Source of the DNA: Symploca sp. SIO2C1
GTDB lineage: Bacteria > Cyanobacteriota > Cyanobacteriia > Cyanobacteriales > Coleofasciculaceae
Assembly (NCBI GenBank): GCA_010692635.1
Contig: JAAHGL010000048.1
Span: 1-43,016, forward strand
Reading direction: 5' to 3'
Length of the DNA: 43,016 nucleotides
Below are positions 14,650-22,788 of the stretch, piece by piece. The stretch's first letter is position 1. Each line of letters starts with the position of its first letter. The translations under genes and the position numbers were made by a program. Under the pieces are notes generated by a model that searched no databases, was not told where the DNA came from, and saw only the letters and a program-made list of their open reading frames with translations.

Positions 14650-16143
14650 ATGGCTAAAGGAAAAGCTGATTTAAAAAAAATAACCAAACAAGATGAAGAT
14701 TATTCTCGCTGGTATCTAGATATTGTTGAAAGAGCTAAATTAGCAGAAGAATCTGGTGTTCGTGGTTGCATGATTATCAGACCAGAAGGATTTGCAATTT
14801 GGGAAAAGATGCAGCAAATCTTAGATCAGATGTTTAAAGATACTGGACATGCTAATGCTTATTTCCCTCTATTTATCCCTGTAAGCTATTTTTCTAAGGA
14901 AGCCAAGCATGTTTCTGGATTTGCCAAAGAATGTGCTGTTGTTACTCATCATCGGTTAACAACCAAAAAATCAGGTGAGATTACGGTAGATCCTGATGCA
15001 GAATTAGGAGAGCCTCTTGTTGTTAGACCAACCAGTGAGACGATTATTTGGTCAGCTTACCGCAAGTGGATTCAAAGTTATCGGGATTTACCTATCCTTT
15101 TAAACCAATGGGTCAACGTTTGTCGTTGGGAACTCAGAACCAGACCTTTTTTACGAACCACAGAGTTTCTCTGGCAAGAGGGACATACAGCTCATGCTAC
15201 TGCTGATGAAGCTGAAGCTGAATCTCGACAAATGCTTGAGGTTTACAAAACTTTTGTTGAAGAGTATTTAGCCATACCTGTGCTTGCAGGTCGTAAAACT
15301 GAAAATGAGAAGTTTCCTGGTGCTGAACATACTTATACCATTGAAACTATGACCCAAGACAAGCGAGCAATACAAGTTGCTACCAGTCATAACTTGGGAA
15401 CTACTTTCTCTAAAGCTTTTGATGTTACCTATTTATCTGCTGAAGGAACTCAAGAGTATCCTTTTGCTACCAGTTGGGGAATCACAACAAGATTAATTGG
15501 AACCTTAGTTATGGTTCATTCAGATAATCAAGGCTTTGTCTGTCCTCCTCGTATTGCTCCTTTACAAGTCATTGGTGTGCCAATTTACCGTAAAGATGCA
15601 GAAAAGGAGGAGGTACTGGCGCGATTTCAGGAATTACAGGAAAATTTTAAAATTTTAAACATCTTTTCATTTAAAGTTGATACTCGAGAAAACTTAAATC
15701 CAGGCTTTAAGTTTAACGATTGGGAACTAAAAGGGATTCCTTTACGCCTTGAAATTGGACCAAGAGACTTAAAACAAGGAAAAGCTGTATTAGTCCGTCG
15801 CGATACTGGCGAAAAAGTTATTGTTGAGCAAAGTGATTTGGTATCTAAAATTCCAACTCTACTACATGAGATTCAGAGTAGCCTTTTCCAAAAAGCTCAA
15901 GAGTTTCAGGCTCAGAATACTTACTCTGTGTCAAGCTATGAAGAATTTAAGGTAAGTATTGAGAAAAATTTAGGATTTTACCTAGCTTATTTTGATGGCA
16001 GTCCTGAAGATGAAGAAGTAATTCAAGAAGAAACTAAAGCAACGGGTCGTTGCATTCCTTTGACAGAAGAAAGTGAGACGGGTAAATGTTTTTATACTGG
16101 TAGGGAGACCCGTAATAAAGTCATCTTTGCCAGAGCCTACTAA
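14650..16143 (+). CDS. proS: Prolyl-tRNA synthetase, short archaeal/eukaryotic type
   Basis: This class II synthetase of 497 residues charges tRNA-Pro. It has motif 2 (NVCRWELRTRPFLRTTEFLW, then QEGHTAH) and motif 3 (GITTRLIGTLVMVHSD), the anticodon-binding domain (QVIGVPIYRK) and the C-terminal extension ending in IFARAY. It lacks the editing insertion of the usual bacterial ProRS, which is about 570-600 residues and is the common cyanobacterial form. This is the archaeal/eukaryotic form, found patchily in bacteria. Codons are more A/T-rich than in rpe, which fits transfer. The ATG at 14650 is preferred over a TTG nine bases upstream. A degenerate MITE begins at the stop codon. Confidence 0.95.
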   Translation: MAKGKADLKKITKQDEDYSRWYLDIVERAKLAEESGVRGCMIIRPEGFAIWEKMQQILDQMFKDTGHANAYFPLFIPVSYFSKEAKHVSGFAKECAVVTHHRLTTKKSGEITVDPDAELGEPLVVRPTSETIIWSAYRKWIQSYRDLPILLNQWVNVCRWELRTRPFLRTTEFLWQEGHTAHATADEAEAESRQMLEVYKTFVEEYLAIPVLAGRKTENEKFPGAEHTYTIETMTQDKRAIQVATSHNLGTTFSKAFDVTYLSAEGTQEYPFATSWGITTRLIGTLVMVHSDNQGFVCPPRIAPLQVIGVPIYRKDAEKEEVLARFQELQENFKILNIFSFKVDTRENLNPGFKFNDWELKGIPLRLEIGPRDLKQGKAVLVRRDTGEKVIVEQSDLVSKIPTLLHEIQSSLFQKAQEFQAQNTYSVSSYEEFKVSIEKNLGFYLAYFDGSPEDEEVIQEETKATGRCIPLTEESETGKCFYTGRETRNKVIFARAY

Positions 16144-16332
16144 AAAAGGGTGGGAGAGCTTGTTTGAGTAATGAGTAATGAGTAATGAGTAATGAGTAAT
16201 GAGTAATGAGTAATGAGTGAAGAAACTTTTGTCAAATCCTCTTCCCTTCTGTTCCCCTCCTTGGAGGGGTTAGGGGTGGGTTCTGCCTTGGAGCCTTATT
16301 TCTGGAAAGCCACTATAAATTTCACCTCACCC
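16138..16332. mobile_element. Degenerate copy of the GGGTGAACGAAA MITE
   Basis: AAAAAAGGGTGGGAGAGC at the left and AGCCACTATAAATTTCACCTCACCC at the right match the ends of the intact copy 28537-28708. Both also share the internal string gaagaaacttttgtcaaatc. GAGTAAT heptamers fill 16166-16217 and a GGAGGGG repeat fills 16250-16288. The left terminal GGGTGAACG is lost and no target duplication remains. It abuts the proS stop codon. Confidence 0.7.
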
Positions 16333-16477
16333 GGGAGATAGGGAAACAAAGGAAAACTAATGATTTGAGAGGATACTTCGCTAGAAATGCCTTCCCTAAT
16401 TTCGCTCATCCCCTGCACCATGAATAAGGTAACTATTTTTTTGGAGAATTATTAAGATTTTTGTTAAGATAGATGAA

Positions 16478-16483
16478 TATAAT
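16478..16483 (+). promoter_or_regulatory. Possible -10 box for rpe
   Basis: A perfect TATAAT lies 31 bp before the rpe ATG, in AT-rich DNA. No clear -35 hexamer is present at 16-18 bp spacing. Confidence 0.35.
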
Positions 16484-16513
16484 TAAAAAAGATGTAGGAG
16501 AACCTCGCCACTT

Positions 16514-17221
16514 ATGACCAAAACACAATCTCAAAAACCGATAGTTATTGCACCTTCTATCCTATCGGCAGACTTTAGCCGACTAGGAGCAGAAATTGAG
16601 GCAGTGGATGCCGCTGGTGCTGACTGGATTCATGTTGATGTGATGGATGGTCGATTTGTCCCTAACATTACCATTGGTCCTCTGATTGTTGACGCGATTC
16701 GTCCTGTTACCAAAAAGCCTCTGGATGTTCACCTGATGATTGTGGAACCAGAGAAGTACGTAGAAGGCTTTGCTAAGGCAGGAGCGGATATTATTTCTGT
16801 TCATGCTGAACATAATGCTTCCCCCCACCTGCACCGTACTCTCTGTCAGATTAGAGAATTGGGTAAACAAGCGGGAGTAGTGCTCAACCCTTCGACACCT
16901 CTAGATTTGATTGAGTATGTCTTAGAAGTCTGTGATTTGGTGCTGATTATGAGCGTTAATCCAGGCTTTGGTGGCCAAAGCTTTATCCCAGCTGTGGTAC
17001 CCAAAATCCGCAAGTTGCGTCAGATGTGTGATGAGCGGGGTCTTGATCCTTGGATTGAAGTGGATGGCGGCTTGAAAGGGAACAACACCTGGCAGGTTTT
17101 GGAAGCAGGAGCCAATGCTATTGTTGCTGGTTCTGCCGTATTCAAGGCACCAGATTATGCAGAAGCTATTAATGGTATTCGCAACAGTAAGTGTCCTGAA
17201 CGAGAACTAGTTACAGCTTAA
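16514..17221 (+). CDS. rpe: Ribulose-phosphate 3-epimerase
   Basis: The 235-residue TIM-barrel enzyme interconverts ribulose-5-phosphate and xylulose-5-phosphate in the Calvin and pentose-phosphate cycles. Family motifs are complete: APSILSADF at the N-terminus, [12 protein letters not shown] with metal-binding His and Asp, [19 protein letters not shown] and [12 protein letters not shown] with the second catalytic Asp. Length matches the family. It is cytosolic. It stands alone, with its own terminator downstream. Confidence 0.97.
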   Translation: MTKTQSQKPIVIAPSILSADFSRLGAEIEAVDAAGADWIHVDVMDGRFVPNITIGPLIVDAIRPVTKKPLDVHLMIVEPEKYVEGFAKAGADIISVHAEHNASPHLHRTLCQIRELGKQAGVVLNPSTPLDLIEYVLEVCDLVLIMSVNPGFGGQSFIPAVVPKIRKLRQMCDERGLDPWIEVDGGLKGNNTWQVLEAGANAIVAGSAVFKAPDYAEAINGIRNSKCPERELVTA

Positions 17222-17229
17222 ATTAAAAA

Positions 17230-17288
17230 AAAGCGACGGGGAAGCTAATTGCTTGTATTGGTTGGAGAAAATATCAACCCGTCGCTTT
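17230..17288 (+). terminator. rpe terminator hairpin
   Basis: AAAGCGACGGG (17230-17240) pairs perfectly with CCCGTCGCTTT (17278-17288), just after the rpe stop. The loop is long (37 bases) and only a short T-run follows. Confidence 0.7.
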
Positions 17289-17296
17289 GTTATCAA

Positions 17297-17369
17297 TGGA
17301 TAATGGATAATGGATAATGGATAATGGATAATTGATAATTGATAATTGATAATTGATAATTGATAATTA
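17297..17369. repeat. GGATAAT and TTGATAA heptamer arrays
   Basis: About five GGATAAT units pass directly into about five TTGATAA units, between the rpe terminator and dtd. Confidence 0.9.
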
Positions 17370-17451
17370 ATAAGTTTGGTGTAAGATCTCTTCGCTTACG
17401 AAAAAATAAAAAAAGATTTTCCTTGATTTCAATATACTTAGCACCTAACTT

Positions 17452-17898
17452 ATGCGTGTAGTCGTCCAGCGAGTCCAATCCTCTCAAGTCAAAGTTGATG
17501 GTGTTGTAGTAGGCAAAATTGGTCAAGGGTTAAATCTGTTGGTAGGTATTGCTGATACTGATACGGAAGCAGAACTTGACTGGATGGTACGAAAATGTCT
17601 AGATTTACGGTTATTTCCAGACAATAATGGTGGTAGCGATCGCTGGGAAAAGTCGGTACAAGAGATTGGAGGAGAACTGCTAGTAGTTAGTCAGTTTACC
17701 CTTTACGGTGATTGTCGCAAAGGACGCCGTCCCTCTTTCTCTCGTTCCGCTGCTCCAGAATCGGCACTCAAGTTGTATGAAAAATTTGTTGAGAAGTTGC
17801 GGCAGAGTGGCTTGCGGGTGGAAACGGGTAAGTTTGGCGCGATGATGGAAGTTTCTATTGAAAATGATGGACCTGTGACGCTATTGCTGGAGAAGTAG
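17452..17898 (+). CDS. dtd: D-aminoacyl-tRNA deacylase
   Basis: The 148-residue enzyme removes D-amino acids wrongly attached to tRNA. It shows the start [17 protein letters not shown], the SQFTLYGD active-site motif and the cross-subunit Gly-Pro motif in [11 protein letters not shown]. Full length and cytosolic. A racemase gene is present 6 kb upstream in the same window, but there is no operon link. Confidence 0.97.
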   Translation: MRVVVQRVQSSQVKVDGVVVGKIGQGLNLLVGIADTDTEAELDWMVRKCLDLRLFPDNNGGSDRWEKSVQEIGGELLVVSQFTLYGDCRKGRRPSFSRSAAPESALKLYEKFVEKLRQSGLRVETGKFGAMMEVSIENDGPVTLLLEK

Positions 17899-17956
17899 TC
17901 ATATCAAGTTCCAATCAACAACTATAATAAGCTCTAATGCAAGTTTACAGAATTTA

Positions 17957-18012
17957 GCGCAAAGCCCACGCTTTTTAAAGGTGGGATGTAGCGCAAGGCA
18001 CTTTTAAGTGCC
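17957..18012 (+). mobile_element. Left-end hairpins of a TnpB-type element
   Basis: Two stems lie before the truncated tnpB: GCGC...CCCAC (17957-17969) with GTGGG...GCGC (17981-17994), then GGCACTT/AAGTGCC (17997-18012). Subterminal hairpins at this place are typical of IS200/IS605 left ends. Confidence 0.55.
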
Positions 18013-18073
18013 GTTTAAAAAATGTACTCCCGATAGTTAGAAGTGCTGTATAATCTACTAGGAGGTGATGAGA

Positions 18074-18253
18074 ATGACCTTTACACTCACCTATGAATTT
18101 AAACTCAAACCTACTGCTCACCAAAAAGAAATATTTCAACAGTGGTTAGAAACCAACCGCCAAGTATATAACTATGCTTTAGGCGAGCGAAAGGACTGGT
18201 ATAAGTCCCGCGCGTGTGCTCTAAATTCATGCTCTATACCTTCTCAATTTTGA
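18074..18253 (+). pseudogene. tnpB: Truncated TnpB, N-terminus only
   Basis: This frame of 59 residues matches the beginning of TnpB/OrfB proteins: TLTYEFKLKPTAHQ, then NRQVYNYALGERKDWY, then LNSCSIPSQF, and then a stop. The rest (about 300 residues) is gone, and the HNH gene on the other strand overlaps its last bases. A near-perfect Shine-Dalgarno, AGGAGG (18060-18065), sits eight bases before the ATG, so the start signal has outlived the gene. Confidence 0.85.
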
Positions 18254-18690
18254 ATTGGATCGCCTGGTGGTGGATGCCGCTCTATTTCTAGATCAGCAAC
18301 GCGAATATTGATAATCCGCAATCTGTTACACGCCAGAGTTGCTACGGTAGCTCTTCCTGTTGGTGTCAAACCAATAATTGAGAGTCTATCCGCAGACCAA
18401 ATAAAATGTTCTTTCCAGATATCTAAGCGGGGATTAAACAAAGCTACTTCTAAACCTGATAGCTCATCTATCGCCATCATTTTATTAGACTTCCGGCGAT
18501 TACAGTGAAAACAAGCTAAAGCTAAGTTATCCAGAGAATTAGAGCCACTCTGAGTTATCGGAATAACGTGATCAACTGTAAAGCTGACATATTGCCATTG
18601 TTCTGAGGCATGGCAATATTCACACAAGTAATTGGCACGTTGGCGTACTTGATTGCGAATTGCTTCAGACAAATAACGACTAGTAGACAC
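18244..18690 (-). CDS. HNH endonuclease
   Basis: The 148-residue protein has a compact HNH domain in its first 80 residues: CEYC, then VDHVIPITQSGSNSLDNLAL, then CFHCNRRKSN. The CxxC pairs would bind structural zinc, and His with Asn make the ββα-metal nick site. The remaining 70 residues (IWSADRLSIIGLTPTGRATV) are a conserved tail seen in cyanobacterial relatives. The start is GTG. It follows a small gene by 14 bp, and the two are probably one transcript. It could be a toxin, a homing-type nuclease or a repair enzyme. Confidence 0.9.
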   Translation of the reverse strand: MSTSRYLSEAIRNQVRQRANYLCEYCHASEQWQYVSFTVDHVIPITQSGSNSLDNLALACFHCNRRKSNKMMAIDELSGLEVALFNPRLDIWKEHFIWSADRLSIIGLTPTGRATVATLACNRLRIINIRVADLEIERHPPPGDPIQN

Positions 18691-18704
18691 ACCAATAATT
18701 CAAG

Positions 18705-18971
18705 TTAATTTTGATTCAAGTAAATATTTCTGACAAGACGATTAACCAAGCTGAGATAATCATCTAATTCTTCATATTCATTCAATTCTTTTGCTTCTTC
18801 AGGATTGAGAAGAGATTTTTTTTCTTTTTCAAGTAATATTTCAATTCTAGTATGTACTTTTTCAGAAGCACGAAAAATCGGAATGCCTTCTGCTAATTCG
18901 ATACAGATAGATCCTTCTTGGGGAAGAGTCTTGGGTAGAGAATGTATATTTAAAGGAAGATGAGTTGTCAT
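18705..18971 (-). CDS. Small acidic protein paired with HNH nuclease
   Basis: The protein has 88 residues and no signal or membrane segment. It has the stretch FRASEKVHTRIEILLEKEKK, followed by an acidic helix, NPEEAKELNEYEELDDYLSL. The motif E-x-EE-DDYLS-x-NRLVRN is, as I recall, conserved in small cyanobacterial proteins encoded next to HNH genes. It precedes the HNH gene by 14 bp. An antitoxin-like or specificity role is an inference from size, charge and position. Confidence 0.7.
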   Translation of the reverse strand: MTTHLPLNIHSLPKTLPQEGSICIELAEGIPIFRASEKVHTRIEILLEKEKKSLLNPEEAKELNEYEELDDYLSLVNRLVRNIYLNQN

Positions 18972-19077
18972 ACAATTTGAGTTTTCATTAAATACTTAGA
19001 CTGAAATGGTAAATGATTGATTATTTATGCCTACCTACTTATCCAATGGGCTTTTATTAAATTTTTTTGATAACAGA

Positions 19078-19317
19078 TCAGCAATTGGATTCAATTTGTG
19101 GGGTCTTGGCGATCGCTTGCCAGTCCAAACCCAATTTGTCACACAATTCAACAAAATTCAGATAATCTACAGGTCTACCATTAAGAAAACTCTTGATAGT
19201 GGAGAGAGATAGTCCTACATCTACAGTTAAAGCCTTCTGGCTAGGATAGCGATTACGCTTGACGGCTAACTTGACTTGTTGAATACACTCTGGAGCAACT
19301 CTAAGCGATCGCGACAT
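19078..19317 (-). CDS. Small HTH-like protein, probable N-terminal fragment of a larger protein
   Basis: The protein has 79 residues from the ATG at 19315-19317. The sequence, SRSLRVAPECIQQVKLAVKR then LSTIKSFLNGRPVDYLNFVE, matches the N-terminal HTH-like module that in cyanobacteria usually precedes NACHT or AAA ATPase and WD40 domains. Here a stop follows soon after LDWQAIAKT and no ATPase is found downstream. It may be a relic of a large STAND-type protein or a free adaptor. Confidence 0.65.
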   Translation of the reverse strand: MSRSLRVAPECIQQVKLAVKRNRYPSQKALTVDVGLSLSTIKSFLNGRPVDYLNFVELCDKLGLDWQAIAKTPQIESNC

Positions 19318-19764
19318 CACTCCTCATCGAAAAGTTTCCTTGATTTTAGCCTTCTTTCCCTTCTGCCCTCTAATCTGAAAATAGACACGGGGACACGGAG
19401 ACGCGAGGACACGGAGACACCAGAGTTTTCATCCTTCGTTGTGAACGCAAGTTCATGGGAGTCTGACAAAAAGAGGTATAGGGAGTAGGGAGCAGAGAAT
19501 ATCAACATATTTCTTCATCTCTTCCAGGAAAAAAATGTTTGGGTTTCTTAACATTTGTCTTTTTTTGAGGAAAAACTGTAAAATTGGATACAGAAAGATA
19601 TGCGAAGCTTACAAATGCAATCGGATATCTATTCAGAGTCAGATCACCTGAGACAAAGAAAGTTAAGTATACATGCCTAGAGCTAGTCATGCTGAAACTT
19701 TTTTTTGTCTCTCTTAACTGAAAAACCAACTTTTGTCGGAAAGTACATTGGAGAGGCAATAAAG
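19318..19764. other. Gene-free stretch
   Basis: The stretch holds a GACACGGAGACGCG-type repeat at about 19385-19422, the same sequence type found inside the MITE at 1492-1593. A weak stem AAATGTT/AACATTT (19533-19556) precedes a T-run. Several short open frames here have no coding character. Nothing else is seen. Confidence 0.5.
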
Positions 19765-19944
19765 ATGAAACTCTTGTATCGGGGTGTTAGCTACGAAGAG
19801 CAACCATCAACGCTAGAAGTAAGTGAAGGCGAGATTGGTGGCAGATACCGGGGTCAAATTTGGAAAATTCACCGTCCGAAGCAGAGCTTGAGGCGTTCAG
19901 CTGCCAAAGAAATGATCTATCGCGGTATTACCTACAGAATTTAG
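19765..19944 (+). CDS. DUF4278 protein, short
   Basis: The 59-residue protein is made of the DUF4278 motif MKLLYRGVSYEEQPSTLEVS then GEIGGRYRGQIWK, ending with a second half-motif, MIYRGITYRI. The domain is almost confined to cyanobacteria and has no known function. I chose the ATG at 19765 because the related gene downstream begins at the same residue. An open frame continues upstream to 19705 without similarity. Confidence 0.8.
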   Translation: MKLLYRGVSYEEQPSTLEVSEGEIGGRYRGQIWKIHRPKQSLRRSAAKEMIYRGITYRI

Positions 19945-20035
19945 TTGAACAATTGTTCAACTAATGACTGATTAACAAATCGCTACGACTTGACCTAAGA
20001 CCACTTTCAAACATCCTAATTGAGGAGATAACATC

Positions 20036-20446
20036 ATGAAACTAACTTATCGCGGTATCAAGTACGAGACAGAACCAACAACATTAGAAATAAGAGAAGG
20101 TGAAATTGGTGGTAGTTATCGAGGTGTACCTTGGAGATTTCATCATCTCAGGCATATTCCTGAAACTTTACCAATAGAGAATCTGAGATGGCGTGGAATA
20201 TCCTACAGTACTGGTAAAATCCAAATCGCCCAACCGAGCACAACCCCTGAACCTGTTGGCGCTACCCTCAGTCAAAGTTGGCTATTCCGTAAGGATCGTC
20301 AACAAGTCTTGGATAAGGCAATGAAAGCTCACTTGTCTAGTATCCGTCGCAGTTTAGAACATCGGATGCAAGTAGCTAAAGCAACAGGGGATGAAAGATT
20401 ATTGGAACTTTTGGAGGAAGAACAGATGACGTTTTCTGGTCAATAG
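20036..20446 (+). CDS. DUF4278 protein, long
   Basis: The protein has 136 residues. The N-terminal 70 residues repeat the DUF4278 pattern twice (MKLTYRGIKYETEPTTLEI, and LRWRGISYSTG). The C-terminal 60 residues are a charged helix (RQQVLDKAMKAHLSSIRRSL, then LLELLEEEQ). It lies 91 bp after its short paralogue in the same direction. It is cytosolic. A stress role is often suggested for the family but is not shown by the sequence. Confidence 0.85.
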   Translation: MKLTYRGIKYETEPTTLEIREGEIGGSYRGVPWRFHHLRHIPETLPIENLRWRGISYSTGKIQIAQPSTTPEPVGATLSQSWLFRKDRQQVLDKAMKAHLSSIRRSLEHRMQVAKATGDERLLELLEEEQMTFSGQ

Positions 20447-20478
20447 CTATAAGGCAGTAAATTTCCTGTTTTTAAGCT

Positions 20479-20505
20479 AATCCCACACACTTTAGTCGTG
20501 GGATT
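20479..20505. terminator. Hairpin between convergent genes
   Basis: AATCCCAC (20479-20486) pairs perfectly with GTGGGATT (20498-20505), between the DUF4278 gene and the convergent ParA-like gene. It is placed to end transcription in both directions. Confidence 0.65.
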
Positions 20506-20507
20506 TA

Positions 20508-21518
20508 TCAAGATATCTTCACTTCTGTTCGTTCCGCAATCTTGCCAGCCAACCTCTGAAAATCTCCATACACCTTTTTGGCAGCAGTGGCATGAGCACC
20601 AAGAGCTCCATCAGCAGGTTTCAAGTAAAACATCGGTTTACGTGCTTCCTGAGCCATTCGCATCAAACTATGGTAGTTTTTGACCAAAGCTAAACAATGA
20701 GGATCATTTGCGACAGACAGATGATTATCTCCAGGTTGAGCTAATACAGCCTCTCGGTAAACATTGGGAATCGTGGCAATCGAAGGGTTGTAAGCCTTCA
20801 CTAGACGGTCTAATCTTACTGAGTGGTGTAAGACAACGTAACCAATTGGCTGTATCTGTCCCTGAGGTAATTCCAGATCATCCGCAGGATTCTTATGCAG
20901 TCTATCTTTCCAGTTTTTTCGCCAGCGTCGCAATGTCGGACCAAGGTTCCGTAGACCTTGCAAAGAAAACAAATCTGGTGAAAGTGGCATGACAACGTAA
21001 TCTGCGGCAATTAGTGCTGCACGGTTAATGGCTCCTAAGTTAGGACCTAAATCCACCAATATGAGATCCGCTTGGTGGACTACGGCTGTTTTTTGCATCA
21101 CTCTCCAAAAAGCAGATATAACCCGAAAGGCACGTTCATCACCATCCATGCATTTAGGCCATACTTCTGAGAGTTGATCCTCAAAACCCGAAAGCGATAA
21201 ATCTCCCACTAAAAGTGCCAGGTTTCCGTATGAACATAAGTCTTCAATATATTCTAGGTGTGGATCAGCAAGATCACCAATGCCTTTGATTAAGGGTTGT
21301 ACACAACCAAAGATAGTATTGGGACGATTGCCATCGAGCCATAGTTCTTCTAAGCGATCTTCGTTAAGAAAAGCAGCCGTGAGGTTTGCTTGGGGGTCTA
21401 AATCAGCTGCAACCACACGAAAACCCAGCTCATTGTACATCCACGCCAGGTGATAAATTAAGGAGGTTTTGCCAACTCTTCCCTTGTTGTTGAAAAAAGC
21501 GATAATCTTAGTATTCAT
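20508..21518 (-). CDS. ParA-like ATPase
   Basis: This 336-residue deviant-Walker ATPase has its P-loop at residues 10-19 as NNKGRVGKTS, where the usual Gly-Gly is Gly-Arg. AADLDPQANLT (Walker A') and LILVDLGPNLG (Walker B) are intact. These ATPases form ATP-dependent dimers on DNA or membranes in partition and positioning. Its start overlaps the stop of the AlbA_2-domain gene (ATGA), so the pair is translationally coupled. No ParB or parS site is seen. Linkage to a Schlafen-type protein rather than ParB suggests a role other than plasmid partition. Confidence 0.85.
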   Translation of the reverse strand: MNTKIIAFFNNKGRVGKTSLIYHLAWMYNELGFRVVAADLDPQANLTAAFLNEDRLEELWLDGNRPNTIFGCVQPLIKGIGDLADPHLEYIEDLCSYGNLALLVGDLSLSGFEDQLSEVWPKCMDGDERAFRVISAFWRVMQKTAVVHQADLILVDLGPNLGAINRAALIAADYVVMPLSPDLFSLQGLRNLGPTLRRWRKNWKDRLHKNPADDLELPQGQIQPIGYVVLHHSVRLDRLVKAYNPSIATIPNVYREAVLAQPGDNHLSVANDPHCLALVKNYHSLMRMAQEARKPMFYLKPADGALGAHATAAKKVYGDFQRLAGKIAERTEVKIS

Positions 21519-22708
21519 GACCTTTTCCTGACAATAGCCAGTACATGAGTGTCCTCCACTACCAACTCTAGAGGCGGATTGCCATTCTTCTGAAGTTGTT
21601 GTCGTGCTAGTTGAATGCCTACTCCAAATCGCTGGGCATAGCCCAAGTTTTTCATAACTTCAGCTAGATGGGGATTGCGATAGTCTGTTATTCCGGGTTG
21701 ACCAAAGTTTAGCTTATTTACCTGACCGAAGGGACCACCAGGATTTTGAATTTCTATGCGATCATTAAACCAGGTAATTCTTACTGGTGCATTGGTTGTT
21801 TCGTAATCGCGATGCATGACAGCGTTTCTCGTCAGTTGTTGCAGAGCAACTATTGGATAATCAGGTTGTTGCAACTCAACTGGCTGGGTGGTTAGATCTG
21901 ATGCGATCGCAATATTGACTTGAAGTGTTTCATCGAGTAGCCTTAGCAAATCTGGCAGTAGACCATCAATTTCTTTTTGATCTTTAATGGGGTCAGTTAA
22001 TTCTGTTCCTTCAATACGTAGGAATTGAATATAGGCACCAGGAACGAATTGTCTGGGGTCATTACCGATCACCAATACACCCAGTATTGTAGGTTTCAGT
22101 GGCGGTTCGACTGAAGCAAACCGCATGGATGTGAGTTGTTGCTCAGGAGAACGTTGATTCTCTTCTAGGATTTCGATAGCCAAGGATGAAGGCAGATAAA
22201 CTCGACGAAACACTTCTAAATCCAGATCATTTAAACTAGCAGATACTAGAGGTTTAAGGTCGAAAGGTAAGTCCTTTGCTCTTCGTTTTTCAGCTAAACG
22301 ATTCTCTTCTTGTTGCGTCGCAGTGGCTTTACGGGGACCAACACGCACCCAAACACGTCCATTGAAGCGCACAGGGGGAGCATCTGATGGTTCCACGACT
22401 ATAACTGCTAGTTGACATCCACTGATAGTGCGTTTCTGGACAATCATTGATGGGAAAGGCAATATATTGCCATCTGAGCGTATATCTGAGAGGGTACGTA
22501 AATCTTTATCGGTTATGGGAAAATTAGCACAACTACCGTCATCGTTAACACCGATAAAGAGGACTCCTGGTTTTTGGTGGTTAGCTAAATCATTGGCAAA
22601 AGCACAAACAGCCTGACGCATGGCATTGCGATCAGCTATTGAAGCCTTTCGTTCTACACGATCTGATTCAAGGTCCCTTAGGAGAGCTTCTAACTCTTCA
22701 TTATTCAT
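21515..22708 (-). CDS. AlbA_2 (Schlafen-like) domain protein with C-terminal ATP-binding domain
   Basis: The protein has 397 residues. The N-terminal AlbA_2/Schlafen-AAA-type domain (about residues 10-135) shows ESDRVERKAS, LFIGVNDDG and a FNGRVWVRVG strand. A GHKL-like ATP-binding region follows, about residues 280-390, with QQLTRNAVMHRDYE, WFNDRIEIQNPGGPF and a helical end. The architecture is called ATP-binding or RNA-binding in databases. Some Schlafen-fold members cut tRNA, and others are transcription regulators. It is first in a two-gene unit with the ParA-like ATPase. A defence or regulatory role is open. Confidence 0.85.
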   Translation of the reverse strand: MNNEELEALLRDLESDRVERKASIADRNAMRQAVCAFANDLANHQKPGVLFIGVNDDGSCANFPITDKDLRTLSDIRSDGNILPFPSMIVQKRTISGCQLAVIVVEPSDAPPVRFNGRVWVRVGPRKATATQQEENRLAEKRRAKDLPFDLKPLVSASLNDLDLEVFRRVYLPSSLAIEILEENQRSPEQQLTSMRFASVEPPLKPTILGVLVIGNDPRQFVPGAYIQFLRIEGTELTDPIKDQKEIDGLLPDLLRLLDETLQVNIAIASDLTTQPVELQQPDYPIVALQQLTRNAVMHRDYETTNAPVRITWFNDRIEIQNPGGPFGQVNKLNFGQPGITDYRNPHLAEVMKNLGYAQRFGVGIQLARQQLQKNGNPPLELVVEDTHVLAIVRKRS

Positions 22709-22788
22709 AGTCCCTACTGCTACAAAGAACCTTTAGCACCATCACGAATATAATTTATAGTCAAGCCCAAAACATTATTGTACATATT

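Noticed and set aside
16166-17369. Tandem heptamers as a possible CRISPR array
   Set aside because: Units are 7 bp and contiguous without spacers. No cas genes are present. They are STRRs.
20508-22708. Plasmid partition locus
   Set aside because: The ATPase is ParA-like, but there is no ParB, no parS-like repeats and no replication gene, and core genes such as rpe, acnB and proS lie around it.
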